A stretch of 22,799 bases of DNA from an uncultured Ruminococcus sp. (GTDB taxonomy: Bacteria; Bacillota; Clostridia; Oscillospirales; Acutalibacteraceae): NCBI GenBank assembly GCA_946414115.1, contig CAMKNF010000012.1, positions 1 to 22,799 of the forward strand, given 5' to 3'. A program made the position numbers and the translations under genes. Position 1 is the first letter of the stretch; the number at the start of each line of letters is the position of its first letter. Positions 1 through 7,782 of the stretch are shown piece by piece. The notes beneath the pieces are model-generated. The model had not been told where the DNA came from and made no database searches. It worked only from the letters and a program-made list of their open reading frames with translations.

Positions 1-984
1 GGTTTTGACGACGAGGGCGCACTCGGCGAAATGCGTGTAAAGCGCACAAAGCAGGTGCTTAACCGAGTTGACGTGGCTGTGCTTGTTGTTGACGGAACTG
101 TCGGCAAGACAGGTGCAGACAACGAGCTGATTGAGATTTTCACCGACAAGAAAATCCCCTACATAGTCGCCTACAATAAAAGCGATATTTCAGAGCAGTC
201 CGACTGCTCCGACGGCGTGGCAGTCAGCGCACTTGACGGAACAAATATAGGCTTGCTCAAGGAGAAAATCGCTCACCTCACCAAGACGGACGATACGAAA
301 TTGAAAATCTGCGGTGATTTAGTGGGCGAAGGCGATTTTGTCGTGCTTGTCGTGCCGATTGACTCAGCCGCCCCCAAGGGCAGACTTATTCTTCCTCAAC
401 AGCAGACGATTCGTGATGTGCTTGAAGCAGGAGCAACGGTAATTGTAGTGCGTGACACAGAGCTAAAATCAACGCTTGAAAGCCTCGGCAAAAAGCCGAA
501 GCTTGTAATAACCGACAGTCAGGCGTTCGAGAGCGTTTCAAAGGACGTGCCCGAGGATATTTACCTTACCTCGTTTTCAATCCTTATGGCGAGATACAAG
601 GGATTTTTAAAGTCGGCTGTCAAGGGAGCGGCGGTAATTGACAGGCTAAAAGACGGCGACAGGGTGCTGATTTCTGAAGGCTGTACCCACCACCGCCAGT
701 GCGACGACATAGGCACGGTAAAGCTCCCGAGGTGGCTGAAAAATTACACAGGCAAAGAGCTTGTTTTTGAAACCTCGTCGGGCAAGGGCTTTCCGGATGA
801 TTTAAGCCCCTACAGCCTTGTAATCCACTGCGGCGGCTGTATGCTCAACGAGCGTGAGGTTCAGTACCGCAGAAAATTCGCCGAGGACAGCGAAGTTCCG
901 TTTACAAACTACGGCACCGCAATTGCATATATGCAGGGAATTTTAAAGCGAAGTTTGCAGATTATTCCCGATATAGACATTTGA
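1..984 (+). CDS. hydF: [FeFe]-hydrogenase maturation GTPase HydF (5' end cut by window)
   Basis: HydF is the GTPase scaffold that carries the 2Fe precursor of the hydrogenase H-cluster and delivers it to apo-HydA. The open frame runs from base 1, so the start codon and the P-loop lie outside the window; the first ATG at 31 is internal. Visible are the residues after the G3 region (GFDDEGALGE), the G4 motif NKSD (about residue 59 of the visible part) and, near the C-terminus, the Fe-S ligands: CTH at codons starting at 682, and HCGGC at 826-840. The CxH...HCxxC pattern is the HydF signature and separates it from Era/EngA-type GTPases. It ends with TGA at 982-984, just before a hairpin. HydE and HydG are not visible and may lie upstream. 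The family call is firm; only completeness is unknown. Confidence 0.95.
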   Translation, partial: GFDDEGALGEMRVKRTKQVLNRVDVAVLVVDGTVGKTGADNELIEIFTDKKIPYIVAYNKSDISEQSDCSDGVAVSALDGTNIGLLKEKIAHLTKTDDTKLKICGDLVGEGDFVVLVVPIDSAAPKGRLILPQQQTIRDVLEAGATVIVVRDTELKSTLESLGKKPKLVITDSQAFESVSKDVPEDIYLTSFSILMARYKGFLKSAVKGAAVIDRLKDGDRVLISEGCTHHRQCDDIGTVKLPRWLKNYTGKELVFETSSGKGFPDDLSPYSLVIHCGGCMLNEREVQYRRKFAEDSEVPFTNYGTAIAYMQGILKRSLQIIPDIDI

Positions 985-1001
985 ATATAGCATAAAATAA
1001 C

Positions 1002-1040
1002 AAGCACCAACCGAAATAAAATCGGCTGGTGCTTTTGCTT
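1002..1040. terminator. Bidirectional terminator between hydF and the sirtuin gene
   Basis: The arms AAGCACCAACCGA (1002-1014) and TCGGCTGGTGCTT (1022-1034) pair over 13 positions with one mismatch around a short A-rich loop. TTTTGCTTT follows on the plus strand. On the minus strand the hairpin is followed by a TTGTTATTTTA stretch. It sits between two convergent genes and can serve both. Confidence 0.8.
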
Positions 1041-1046
1041 TACTAT

Positions 1047-1766
1047 TTATATGTTTATCTGACCGAGCAATTCTCCGACCTTTTCGTGGAAAACGAGGTC
1101 GGCTTTGCTGTCAAACGGTGTTTCGTCACGGTTGATAAGCACAATGTTGTCGCCCTTAAAGTAGCTGATAAATCCTGCCGCTGGGTAGACCGTAAGGCTT
1201 GTGCCTGCGATAATCAGCGTGTCGGCAGTCTGTATTGCTCTTAACGCTTCCGTTACCGTGCTGTCGTCAAGCCCTTCTTCGTACAGCACAACGTCAGGCT
1301 TGATAACTCCGCCGCATTCGCACTTCGGAATACCCTTGCTGTTCTTAATGTACTCGGCAGGATAGAATTTTCCGCACTTCATACAGTAGTTGCGAAGAAC
1401 GCTTCCGTGCAGTTCATATACCTTTTTGCTTCCTGCCGCCTGATGAAGTCCGTCAATGTTCTGTGTGACAACCGCCGTCAGCTTTCCTGCTCTTTCAAGC
1501 TCTGCAAGCTTAAGATGCGCCTTGTTCGGCTTTTTGTCAAGGCATAGCATTTTGTCACGGTAGAATCTGTAAAATTCCTCTGTGTTGTGCATAAAGAATG
1601 TGTGGCTTAAAATCTGCTCGGGCGGATAGTCATACTTCTGATTGTACAAGCCGTCAACACTGCGAAAGTCGGGTATTCCGCTCTCGGTAGAAACGCCTGC
1701 ACCGCCGAAAAAAACAATCCTTTTGCTGTTGTCAATCACACTTTGGAGCTGTTCGGGTGTGCTCAC
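1047..1766 (-). CDS. cobB: Sirtuin (Sir2/CobB-type NAD+-dependent protein deacylase)
   Basis: Sirtuins remove acyl groups from lysines, consuming NAD+ and releasing nicotinamide and O-acetyl-ADP-ribose. The protein has 239 residues, a normal bacterial length. It shows GAGVSTESGIPDFR (22-35), TQNIDGLH (101-108), the catalytic His in ELHGS (H120), four zinc cysteines (C128, C131, C149, C151) and GTSLTVYPAAG near the C-terminus. The start is GTG at 1766-1764. It overlaps the trpA stop as GTGA, and a GGAAG ribosome site lies 8-10 bases upstream inside trpA, so translational coupling to trpA is likely. It is therefore the last gene of the tryptophan operon and should respond to the same T-box. That placement is unusual. 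Family assignment is firm; which acyl group it prefers cannot be read from the sequence. Confidence 0.95.
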   Translation of the reverse strand: MSTPEQLQSVIDNSKRIVFFGGAGVSTESGIPDFRSVDGLYNQKYDYPPEQILSHTFFMHNTEEFYRFYRDKMLCLDKKPNKAHLKLAELERAGKLTAVVTQNIDGLHQAAGSKKVYELHGSVLRNYCMKCGKFYPAEYIKNSKGIPKCECGGVIKPDVVLYEEGLDDSTVTEALRAIQTADTLIIAGTSLTVYPAAGFISYFKGDNIVLINRDETPFDSKADLVFHEKVGELLGQINI

Positions 1767-2533
1767 GAAATCGCTTCCTTCATACTTTTAACATAGTCGC
1801 AGACGGGTTTTATGCAGTCTTTGCCGTACTTTGCGACGATTTTTACAATAGCCGAGCCGACGATTACGCCGTCTGCACTCTGCGCCATTTTCTTTGCCTG
1901 TTCGGGTGTTGAAATGCCGAATCCGACTGCGCAGGGGGTGTCGCTTACCGACTTTACAAGGCGTACCATTTCGCCAATGTCGGTCGTGATTTCACTTCTT
2001 ACGCCCGTAACGCCCATTGACGAAACGCAGTAAACAAAGCCCTGCGACTCCTTGGCGATCATCTTTATTCTGTCGTGCGAGGTCGGCGCAATCAGCGAAA
2101 CAAGCTCAACGCCGTACTTATCGCAGTAGGGCGCAAGCTCCTGTTTTTCCTCAAACGGTGTATCGGGAACGATTACAGCCGAGATTCCGCACTCCTTGCA
2201 TTTAGCCATAAATTTGTCCGTTCCGTACACGAAAATCGGGTTCATATACGTCATAACCGCAAGCGCACACTTGATTTCAGAGCGCACACGCTTTACCATT
2301 TCAAAGATTTTGTCGGTTGTTGTGCCAGATGCAAGCGCACGGAGGTCAGCCTCCTGAATTACAACGCCTTCGGCAATCGGGTCGGAAAACGGTATGCCGA
2401 TTTCGATAATGTCAGCGCCGTTTTTGCTCATTTCTATTAAAAGCTTTTCGGTTGTTTCAAGGTCTGGGTCGCCTGCCGTAACAAACGGAATGAACGCCTT
2501 GCCGTTTTCAAAAGCCTTTTTAATTTCACTCAT
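1763..2533 (-). CDS. trpA: Tryptophan synthase alpha subunit
   Basis: TrpA cleaves indole-3-glycerol phosphate to indole and glyceraldehyde 3-phosphate and passes indole to TrpB. I place the start at ATG 2533-2531 (MSEIKKAFENGKAFIPF), behind GAGGGGAG; a longer open frame upstream has no family similarity. This gives 256 residues, against about 268 in E. coli. The catalytic Glu is E44 in EIGIPFSDP. The position of the second catalytic acid (Asp60 of E. coli, ADG) is Glu here (AEGVV, E55), a variant I believe occurs in other Firmicutes. The C-terminal phosphate-binding GFGIS and GVIVGSAIV motifs are present. Start and trpB stop overlap in ATGAGTGA, and the end overlaps the sirtuin start in GTGA. 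Confidence 0.96.
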   Translation of the reverse strand: MSEIKKAFENGKAFIPFVTAGDPDLETTEKLLIEMSKNGADIIEIGIPFSDPIAEGVVIQEADLRALASGTTTDKIFEMVKRVRSEIKCALAVMTYMNPIFVYGTDKFMAKCKECGISAVIVPDTPFEEKQELAPYCDKYGVELVSLIAPTSHDRIKMIAKESQGFVYCVSSMGVTGVRSEITTDIGEMVRLVKSVSDTPCAVGFGISTPEQAKKMAQSADGVIVGSAIVKIVAKYGKDCIKPVCDYVKSMKEAIS

Positions 2534-3710
2534 AAAGATTCTCCCCTCTGTAGCGTGCGATAGCCGCAACGTCCTTGTCGCCTCTGCCCGAGAGGTTGAC
2601 AACGATTATTTTGTCCCTGTCCATTGTCGGCGCAATTTTAATGCAGTGCGCAACTGCGTGAGAGCTTTCGATTGCAGGGATAATGCCCTCTGTTCTTGAA
2701 AGGTACTCGAACGCACTGACAGCTTCCTCGTCAGTTACAGGAACGTACTGCGCTCTGCCTGTGTCGGCGAGGTTTGCGTGTTCGGGACCGATTCCGGGAT
2801 AGTCAAGACCTGCCGAAATCGAGTAAACGGGTGCAATCTGACCGTACTCGTCCTGACAGAAATACGACTTCATTCCGTGGAAAATTCCGAGAGTGCCGTT
2901 TGCCATTGTAGCGGCGTTCTTCGGATTGTCAACGCCGAGTCCTGCGGCTTCACAGCCGATAAGCTTGACGTTTTCGTCCTTGATAAATTCGTAAAATGCG
3001 CCCATTGCGTTGCTTCCGCCGCCTACGCAAGCCATAACAACGTCGGGGAGCTTGCCCTCTTTTTCATGTAACTGAGCCTTGATTTCCTTGCCGATAACGC
3101 TCTGGAAATCCCTTACAACGGTCGGGAACGGGTGGGGCCCCATTACCGAGCCGAGAACGTAGTGGGTGTCAGAAACACGGTTTGTCCACTCACGCATAGC
3201 CTCGTTTACAGCGTCCTTGAGGGTCATTGTGCCTGTTTCAACGGCGTTTACCTTTGCACCTAAAAGCTTCATTCTGTAGACGTTGAGAGCCTGACGGATC
3301 GTGTCCTCCTTGCCCATAAAGATTTCGCATTCAAGACCGAGCAGAGCCGCAACCGTTGCGGTTGCAACGCCGTGCTGACCTGCGCCTGTTTCGGCAATTA
3401 CACGTGTCTTGCCCATTTTCTTTGCAAGCAGACACTGACCGAGGCAGTTGTTGAGCTTGTGCGAGCCTGTGTGGTTCAAGTCCTCACGCTTTAAGTAGAT
3501 TTTTGCACCGCCCAAATCCTTTGTCATCTTCTCTGCATAGTAAAGACGTGACGGTCTGCCTGCGTACTCACGCATAAGCGTGTCAAGCTCCGCCACAAAC
3601 TCGGGGTCGTCCTTGTAGTGATTGTACGCTTTTTCAAATTCATTTATCGCATTCATCAGCGTTTCGGGGACGAACTGTCCGCCGTGAACGCCAAACTTTC
3701 CTTTTGACAT
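2526..3710 (-). CDS. trpB: Tryptophan synthase beta subunit
   Basis: TrpB is the PLP enzyme that condenses indole with serine to give tryptophan. The start is set at ATG 3710-3708 (MSKGKFGVHGGQFVPETLM), which has AAAGGAG nine bases upstream and matches family N-termini; the frame is open further upstream but without similarity. Length is 394 residues, as expected. The PLP lysine is K85 in HTGSHKLNN, E107 lies in AETGAGQHG, and a GGGSNAMG phosphate-binding loop sits near residue 230. This is the classic TrpB1 type that works with TrpA. It lies only 19 bases after trpC, exactly where trpF often sits in other Firmicutes; no trpF is there. It overlaps trpA by eight bases. Confidence 0.97.
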   Translation of the reverse strand: MSKGKFGVHGGQFVPETLMNAINEFEKAYNHYKDDPEFVAELDTLMREYAGRPSRLYYAEKMTKDLGGAKIYLKREDLNHTGSHKLNNCLGQCLLAKKMGKTRVIAETGAGQHGVATATVAALLGLECEIFMGKEDTIRQALNVYRMKLLGAKVNAVETGTMTLKDAVNEAMREWTNRVSDTHYVLGSVMGPHPFPTVVRDFQSVIGKEIKAQLHEKEGKLPDVVMACVGGGSNAMGAFYEFIKDENVKLIGCEAAGLGVDNPKNAATMANGTLGIFHGMKSYFCQDEYGQIAPVYSISAGLDYPGIGPEHANLADTGRAQYVPVTDEEAVSAFEYLSRTEGIIPAIESSHAVAHCIKIAPTMDRDKIIVVNLSGRGDKDVAAIARYRGENLYE

Positions 3711-3729
3711 TTCTATATGCTCCTTTGTT

Positions 3730-4509
3730 TTATATTCCTTTAAGCTCGTCAAGCATTGCCTTCTTGTCTTTGCTCCTCATCAGTGTTTCGCCGATTAAAA
3801 CGCCGTTTACGCCTGTGTTTTCAAGCTCGGCAACGTCAGCTCTTGTTTTGATTCCGCTTTCGGCAACGAAAAGGATTTCGCTCGGAACAAGGTTTCTTAG
3901 TCGGATTGAGTTTGTTATGTCAACCGTAAAATCACGCAAATTGCGGTTGTTTACGCCGATTATCCTTGCGCCTGCGCTGACTGCCGACTTTACCTCTTCC
4001 TCTGTGTGAGCCTCAACGAGCGCCGAAAGTCCGAGCGTGTCGCAGATTTTTATCCACTCTCTGATTGTTTCTGTGTCGAGCAGTGAGCAGATTAACAGCA
4101 CTGCCGAAGCACCTATCAGCTTTGCCTCATATATCTGATATTCGCAGACTGTGAAGTCTTTTCGAAGCAGAGGGATTGAAACATTTTTTGAAATTTCTTC
4201 AAGATATGCGTTTTCGCCCTTGAACCACTGCGGCTCTGTGAGAACGGAAATTGCCGATGCGCCCGACCTTTCGTAGTCCTTTGCAATCTCGACATACGGA
4301 AAGTCCTCTGCGATAATTCCCTTTGAGGGGGAGGCTTTTTTGACCTCGCAGATAAACGACATTCCGTCATTTTTCAGTGCCTGCTCAAACGGAAAGTCTG
4401 TGTCGCAATTCAGCGAAAGGGCTTGCTTTTTTACCTTTTCAAGCGGAATTTGCGCCTGTATTTCATTATACCTTTTTACGTTTGCCTGTGCAATAGTTTC
4501 GAGTATCAT
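3730..4509 (-). CDS. trpC: Indole-3-glycerol-phosphate synthase
   Basis: TrpC closes the indole ring, converting CdRP to indole-3-glycerol phosphate with loss of CO2. It is a single-domain protein of 259 residues, so not a TrpC-TrpF fusion. Active-site residues of the family are present: E55 and K57 in CEVKKASPSKG, K117 in LLRKDF, E166 in VEAHTEEE, N187/N188 in GVNNRNL, and the closing GVLIGETLM phosphate loop. The ATG at 4509-4507 follows a GAGGT site. About 103 bases separate it from trpD, the widest gap inside the operon, and an inverted repeat fills most of it. Confidence 0.96.
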   Translation of the reverse strand: MILETIAQANVKRYNEIQAQIPLEKVKKQALSLNCDTDFPFEQALKNDGMSFICEVKKASPSKGIIAEDFPYVEIAKDYERSGASAISVLTEPQWFKGENAYLEEISKNVSIPLLRKDFTVCEYQIYEAKLIGASAVLLICSLLDTETIREWIKICDTLGLSALVEAHTEEEVKSAVSAGARIIGVNNRNLRDFTVDITNSIRLRNLVPSEILFVAESGIKTRADVAELENTGVNGVLIGETLMRSKDKKAMLDELKGI

Positions 4510-4528
4510 TTGTTTACCTCAAATTAAA

Positions 4529-4633
4529 AATTAACAATGTACAATTAACAATTAAGGGTCGCTTCGCTCCGAATTTATAATAAGTGTTTTCGGAAATTCT
4601 TTTGCAAAATTGTTAATTGTCAATTGTAAATTG
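4529..4633. repeat. AT-rich inverted repeat between trpD and trpC
   Basis: The arms at about 4529-4554 (AATTAACAATGTACAATTAA...) and 4608-4633 (AATTGTTAATTGTCAATTGT...) are near-perfect reverse complements, separated by about 53 bases that include GGTCGCTTCGCTCC, itself weakly palindromic. It looks like a small non-autonomous intergenic repeat. Its right arm supplies the last six or so codons and the TAA stop of trpD. Confidence 0.7.
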
Positions 4634-5638
4634 TTTTGTAGCCTTTGCAAATTCAACCATCTTGTCGTATGCCTTGCCGCTGTCGATGATTTCTTCTGCA
4701 AGCTTTACGCCGTCTGCGATTGACTCTGCCTTGCCGCCGGCGTACAGTCCGAGCGCCGAATTGAGCACTGTAATGTCACGCTTTGCGCCTTTAAGCTCAC
4801 CGCTTAAAATCTTCTTGGTGATTTCGGCGTTCTCTGCGCCGTCACCGCCGACAAGCTCCTGCATCTCGTATCTGCCGAGTCCGAACTGCTCGGGTGTGAT
4901 TTCATAGGTTTTAAATTCGCCGTTGTTGATTTCGCATACCTTTGTTGCGCCTGTTACGGTCACCTCGTCCATTCCGTCACTTCCGTGGAAAACAAATCCC
5001 CTCTTTACGCCGAGGTTTGAAAATACCCTTGCAATCGGCTCAACGAGTGATTCGGAATATACGCCCGTAATCTGAAGATTTGCGCTTGCAGGGTTTGTAA
5101 GAGGTCCGAGCACGTTGAAGATGTTTCTGATTCCGATTTCACGTCTTACGGGACCGACAAAACGCATTGATGCGTGGTAGCCCTGTGCAAACATAAAGCA
5201 GAGGTTTGTTTCCTTTAATACCTTTTCGCTCTGTTCGGGTGTGATTGTGATGTTTACGCCGAGCTGTTCAAGGCAGTCAGCCGAGCCGCTCTTGCTTGAC
5301 ATTGAGCGGTTGCCGTGCTTTGCAACCGGGATTCCCGCAGCGGCAATTACAAATGACGCCGTTGTTGAAACGTTGAACGTGCCTGTGCCGTCGCCGCCGG
5401 TGCCGACAATGTCAATAACGTCGGTGTCGTGCTTTACGTGGAGAGCCTTGCTCCTCATTACCTCGGCGCAGGCTGTGATTTCGTCAATCGTTTCGCCCTT
5501 CATTCGAAGTGCCGTGAGGAATGACGCCATTTGCGCCTGTGTAGCTGTACCCGTCATCATTTCTTCCATAACCTGTTTTGACTCGTCATATGTCAGGTCA
5601 CTGCCCGAAACTACCTTTAAAATTGCCTCTTTAATCAT
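4613..5638 (-). CDS. trpD: Anthranilate phosphoribosyltransferase
   Basis: TrpD joins anthranilate to PRPP, giving phosphoribosyl-anthranilate. It has 341 residues, a usual length. Seen are the glycine-rich PRPP loop GTGGDGTGTFNVST (79-92), KHGNRSMSSKSGSAD (107-121) for anthranilate and phosphate contacts, and the GPLTNPA segment. The ATG at 5638-5636 lies four bases after the trpG stop, with AAAGGG upstream, so trpG and trpD are separate genes rather than the fusion found in enterobacteria. The extreme C-terminus (KQFTIDN plus stop) is encoded by an arm of the AT-rich inverted repeat, so the original end was probably replaced or trimmed; this should not touch the active site. Confidence 0.96.
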   Translation of the reverse strand: MIKEAILKVVSGSDLTYDESKQVMEEMMTGTATQAQMASFLTALRMKGETIDEITACAEVMRSKALHVKHDTDVIDIVGTGGDGTGTFNVSTTASFVIAAAGIPVAKHGNRSMSSKSGSADCLEQLGVNITITPEQSEKVLKETNLCFMFAQGYHASMRFVGPVRREIGIRNIFNVLGPLTNPASANLQITGVYSESLVEPIARVFSNLGVKRGFVFHGSDGMDEVTVTGATKVCEINNGEFKTYEITPEQFGLGRYEMQELVGGDGAENAEITKKILSGELKGAKRDITVLNSALGLYAGGKAESIADGVKLAEEIIDSGKAYDKMVEFAKATKQFTIDN

Positions 5639-5642
5639 ATCA

Positions 5643-6212
5643 TCAAACCCTTTCCAAGAAATTCCTAATCATCTGCATACCGTGTGAGGTGAGAATTGAC
5701 TCGGGGTGGAATTGCAGTCCGTAGATTTCGTAATCTCTGTGCTTTACTCCCATAACCTCGCCTGTTTCGTCCTGCGCAGTAACCCTTAAATCTTCGGGGA
5801 TTGAACTGCGGTTTGCAATCAGTGAATGATACCTTGCGCCCTCAATCACGTTCGGCATATTCTCAAAGATTTTGCAGTTGTTGTCAACAATTATGTTGCT
5901 CTTTTTGCCGTGCATTAGCTTTCTTGCGTGGGTGATTTCAGCACCGAAAACCTCGCAAATCGCCTGATGTCCGAGGCATACTCCGAGAATAGGGAACCTG
6001 CCTTTTAGTTTTTTTATTACGTCCTCGCATATGCCGGAGTTTTTCGGATAACCGGGACCCGGTGAGAGGATAATGTGTGAGGGATTGAGCTTTTCGATTT
6101 CTTCAACGGTAATTTCATCGTTGCGCACAACCTTGATGTCGGGGTTTACGCTTCCGCAGAACTGCACAAGGTTGTAGGTAAAGCTGTCGTAGTTGTCAAT
6201 AAAAAGTATCAT
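5643..6212 (-). CDS. trpG: Anthranilate synthase glutamine amidotransferase component
   Basis: TrpG hydrolyses glutamine and feeds ammonia to TrpE. It has 189 residues and a complete class I amidotransferase triad: C79 in GVCLGHQ, H169 and E171 in FHPES. The N-terminal MILFIDNYDSFTYNLVQF and the oxyanion motif SPGPGYP are typical. In some Firmicutes one such subunit also serves aminodeoxychorismate synthase (PabA); that cannot be decided here. The ATG overlaps the trpE stop as ATGA, so equal production with TrpE is expected. Confidence 0.96.
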   Translation of the reverse strand: MILFIDNYDSFTYNLVQFCGSVNPDIKVVRNDEITVEEIEKLNPSHIILSPGPGYPKNSGICEDVIKKLKGRFPILGVCLGHQAICEVFGAEITHARKLMHGKKSNIIVDNNCKIFENMPNVIEGARYHSLIANRSSIPEDLRVTAQDETGEVMGVKHRDYEIYGLQFHPESILTSHGMQMIRNFLERV

Positions 6213-7669
6213 AGCTCGTAAACCTCCCCTGCATTTTTGACTGCGTTCATAACGGCGAGCGCCTTGTTGTAGGTTTCCATATATTCGTTTTCGGGAACGC
6301 TGTCGGCAACGATTCCTGCGCCAGCCTGAACGTAAACCTTGTTGTTTGTCTTAACCGCCATTCTGATTGCAATGCAGGTGTCGAGGTTGCCGTTGAAGTC
6401 GATGTAGCCTACTGCACCGCCGTAAACTCCTCGAGGAGTTTTTTCAAGCTCCTCGATAATTTCGCACGCTCTTATCTTCGGCGCACCCGAAAGAGTGCCT
6501 GCGGGGAGCAGTGCTTCAACTGCGCTGAGTGCGTCAAGACCGTCCTTGATTTCGCCCTCAACCTCACTGCAAATGTGCATAATCTTTGAAAAGCGGAGAA
6601 TTTTCTGATACTCTGTGACTTTTACCGAGTTGAATTTTGCAATTTTGCCGATGTCGTTTCTGCCGAGGTCAACGAGCATATTGTGCTCGGCAAGCTCCTT
6701 TTCATCGTGAATAAGCTCGTTTTCAAGAGCAACATCCTCCTGCTTTGTCCTGCCCCTCGGACGTGAGCCTGCAATCGGGAAGGTTGTCAGCGTGCCGTTT
6801 TGGAGTTTAACAAGAGTTTCGGGAGATGCGGTTATAATCTCATCGCCGTCAATCGACATATACACCATATAAGGCGAGGGATTTGTCGTGCGGAGAACCC
6901 GGTAGGCGTTAATCAGCGAGCCTTTGTAATCAGCCTCAAAACGCCTTGAAACAACGCACTGGAAGATGTCGCCGTCGTAGATATACTCCTTTGTTTTCTC
7001 CACCATTTTGCAGAATTCGTCTTTTGTGTAGGTGCTTGTGAATTCAACGTTTTCGTCGGTTTCAAGCCTTGGCAGAGGAGCGTTGTCCGTTATTATTGAA
7101 ATGATTTTGTTTATGTCGTCCTGCGCTTGTCTGTACTGACGTTCATAGTCGTAGGTTTTCATATTTACAATGACTGTCAGCTTTTGGCTTAAATGGTCGT
7201 AGGCGATGATTTTGTCAAAAAGCATTAAGTCAAAATCGTTTGTATCTCCCCTTTTGAGCTTTAAAACAGGCTCGGCGCAGGCAATCATTGCGTAGCCGTA
7301 GTAGCCGACAAGACCGCCGGTAAAGGGAGGGATATCGTCGAATTTCGGGGTTTTGTAGTTTGCAAGGTACTTTCTGACCTCGTCATAGGGCTTGTTGGTA
7401 GTTACCGTTTTTTCGCCCTCGCCCGTAATGGTCAGCGTGCCGTTTTTGTAGGCAAGACGTGCCTTGGGGTTAAAGCCGATAAAGGAGTATCTGCCCCACT
7501 TTTCACCGCCCTCAATGCTTTCAAGCAGAAAATATTTGTCCGAGATGCCTGCGATTTTGCGAAGCAGGGTAATCGGAGTTACTACGTCTGCGTAGATTTC
7601 CTTGTAAATCGGAATTACGCTGTAGCTGTCTTTGAGGTTTAAAACCTCATCATAAGACGGTTTAATCAT
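6209..7669 (-). CDS. trpE: Anthranilate synthase component I
   Basis: TrpE makes anthranilate from chorismate with ammonia from TrpG. I choose ATG 7669-7667 (MIKPSYDEVLNLKDSYSVIP), giving 486 residues; the frame is open into the T-box terminator but that part is leader RNA, not protein. The N-terminal LLES element (48-51), where tryptophan binds for feedback inhibition in this family, is intact. The catalytic half carries CVVSRRF, FPIAGSRPRG (about 295-305), HNMLVDLGRND, LPAGTLSGAPKIRA (about 390-400) and VQAGAGIVADSVPENEY. The ribosome site is a modest AAAGG. Expression is governed by the T-box immediately upstream, so enzyme supply and activity both respond to tryptophan. Confidence 0.96.
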   Translation of the reverse strand: MIKPSYDEVLNLKDSYSVIPIYKEIYADVVTPITLLRKIAGISDKYFLLESIEGGEKWGRYSFIGFNPKARLAYKNGTLTITGEGEKTVTTNKPYDEVRKYLANYKTPKFDDIPPFTGGLVGYYGYAMIACAEPVLKLKRGDTNDFDLMLFDKIIAYDHLSQKLTVIVNMKTYDYERQYRQAQDDINKIISIITDNAPLPRLETDENVEFTSTYTKDEFCKMVEKTKEYIYDGDIFQCVVSRRFEADYKGSLINAYRVLRTTNPSPYMVYMSIDGDEIITASPETLVKLQNGTLTTFPIAGSRPRGRTKQEDVALENELIHDEKELAEHNMLVDLGRNDIGKIAKFNSVKVTEYQKILRFSKIMHICSEVEGEIKDGLDALSAVEALLPAGTLSGAPKIRACEIIEELEKTPRGVYGGAVGYIDFNGNLDTCIAIRMAVKTNNKVYVQAGAGIVADSVPENEYMETYNKALAVMNAVKNAGEVYEL

Positions 7670-7689
7670 AACTTTACACCAACCTTTAT

Positions 7690-7721
7690 AATTTAATTCG
7701 GAATTCGGAATGCGGAATTTA
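7690..7721. repeat. Short AT-rich ATTCCG/GCATT repeat in the trpE leader
   Basis: Between the T-box terminator and trpE lies AATTCGGAATTCGGAATGCGG on the plus strand, a partly tandem and palindromic stretch. Its reverse complement resembles the segment just before coaBC at 18663-18699. This points to a small interspersed repeat family that settles near translation starts. Confidence 0.5.
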
Positions 7722-7743
7722 TGTTTCCTGCAATACACTCCAA

Positions 7744-7782
7744 AATAAAAAAGACTTCTGTCCCACAAAGGGACAAAAGTCT
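7744..7782 (-). terminator. T-box attenuator terminator
   Basis: On the minus strand AGACTTTTGTCCC and GGGACAGAAGTCT form a 13-position stem with one mismatch (plus-strand arms 7752-7764 and 7770-7782), followed by TTTTTTATTTT. It competes with the antiterminator, which uses the T-box sequence at 7794-7809. Confidence 0.92.

Noticed and set aside
2534..2602. N-terminal extension of trpA by 23 codons
   Set aside because: It lies inside the trpB coding sequence, and the ATG at 2533 has its own GAGGGGAG site and matches TrpA N-termini.
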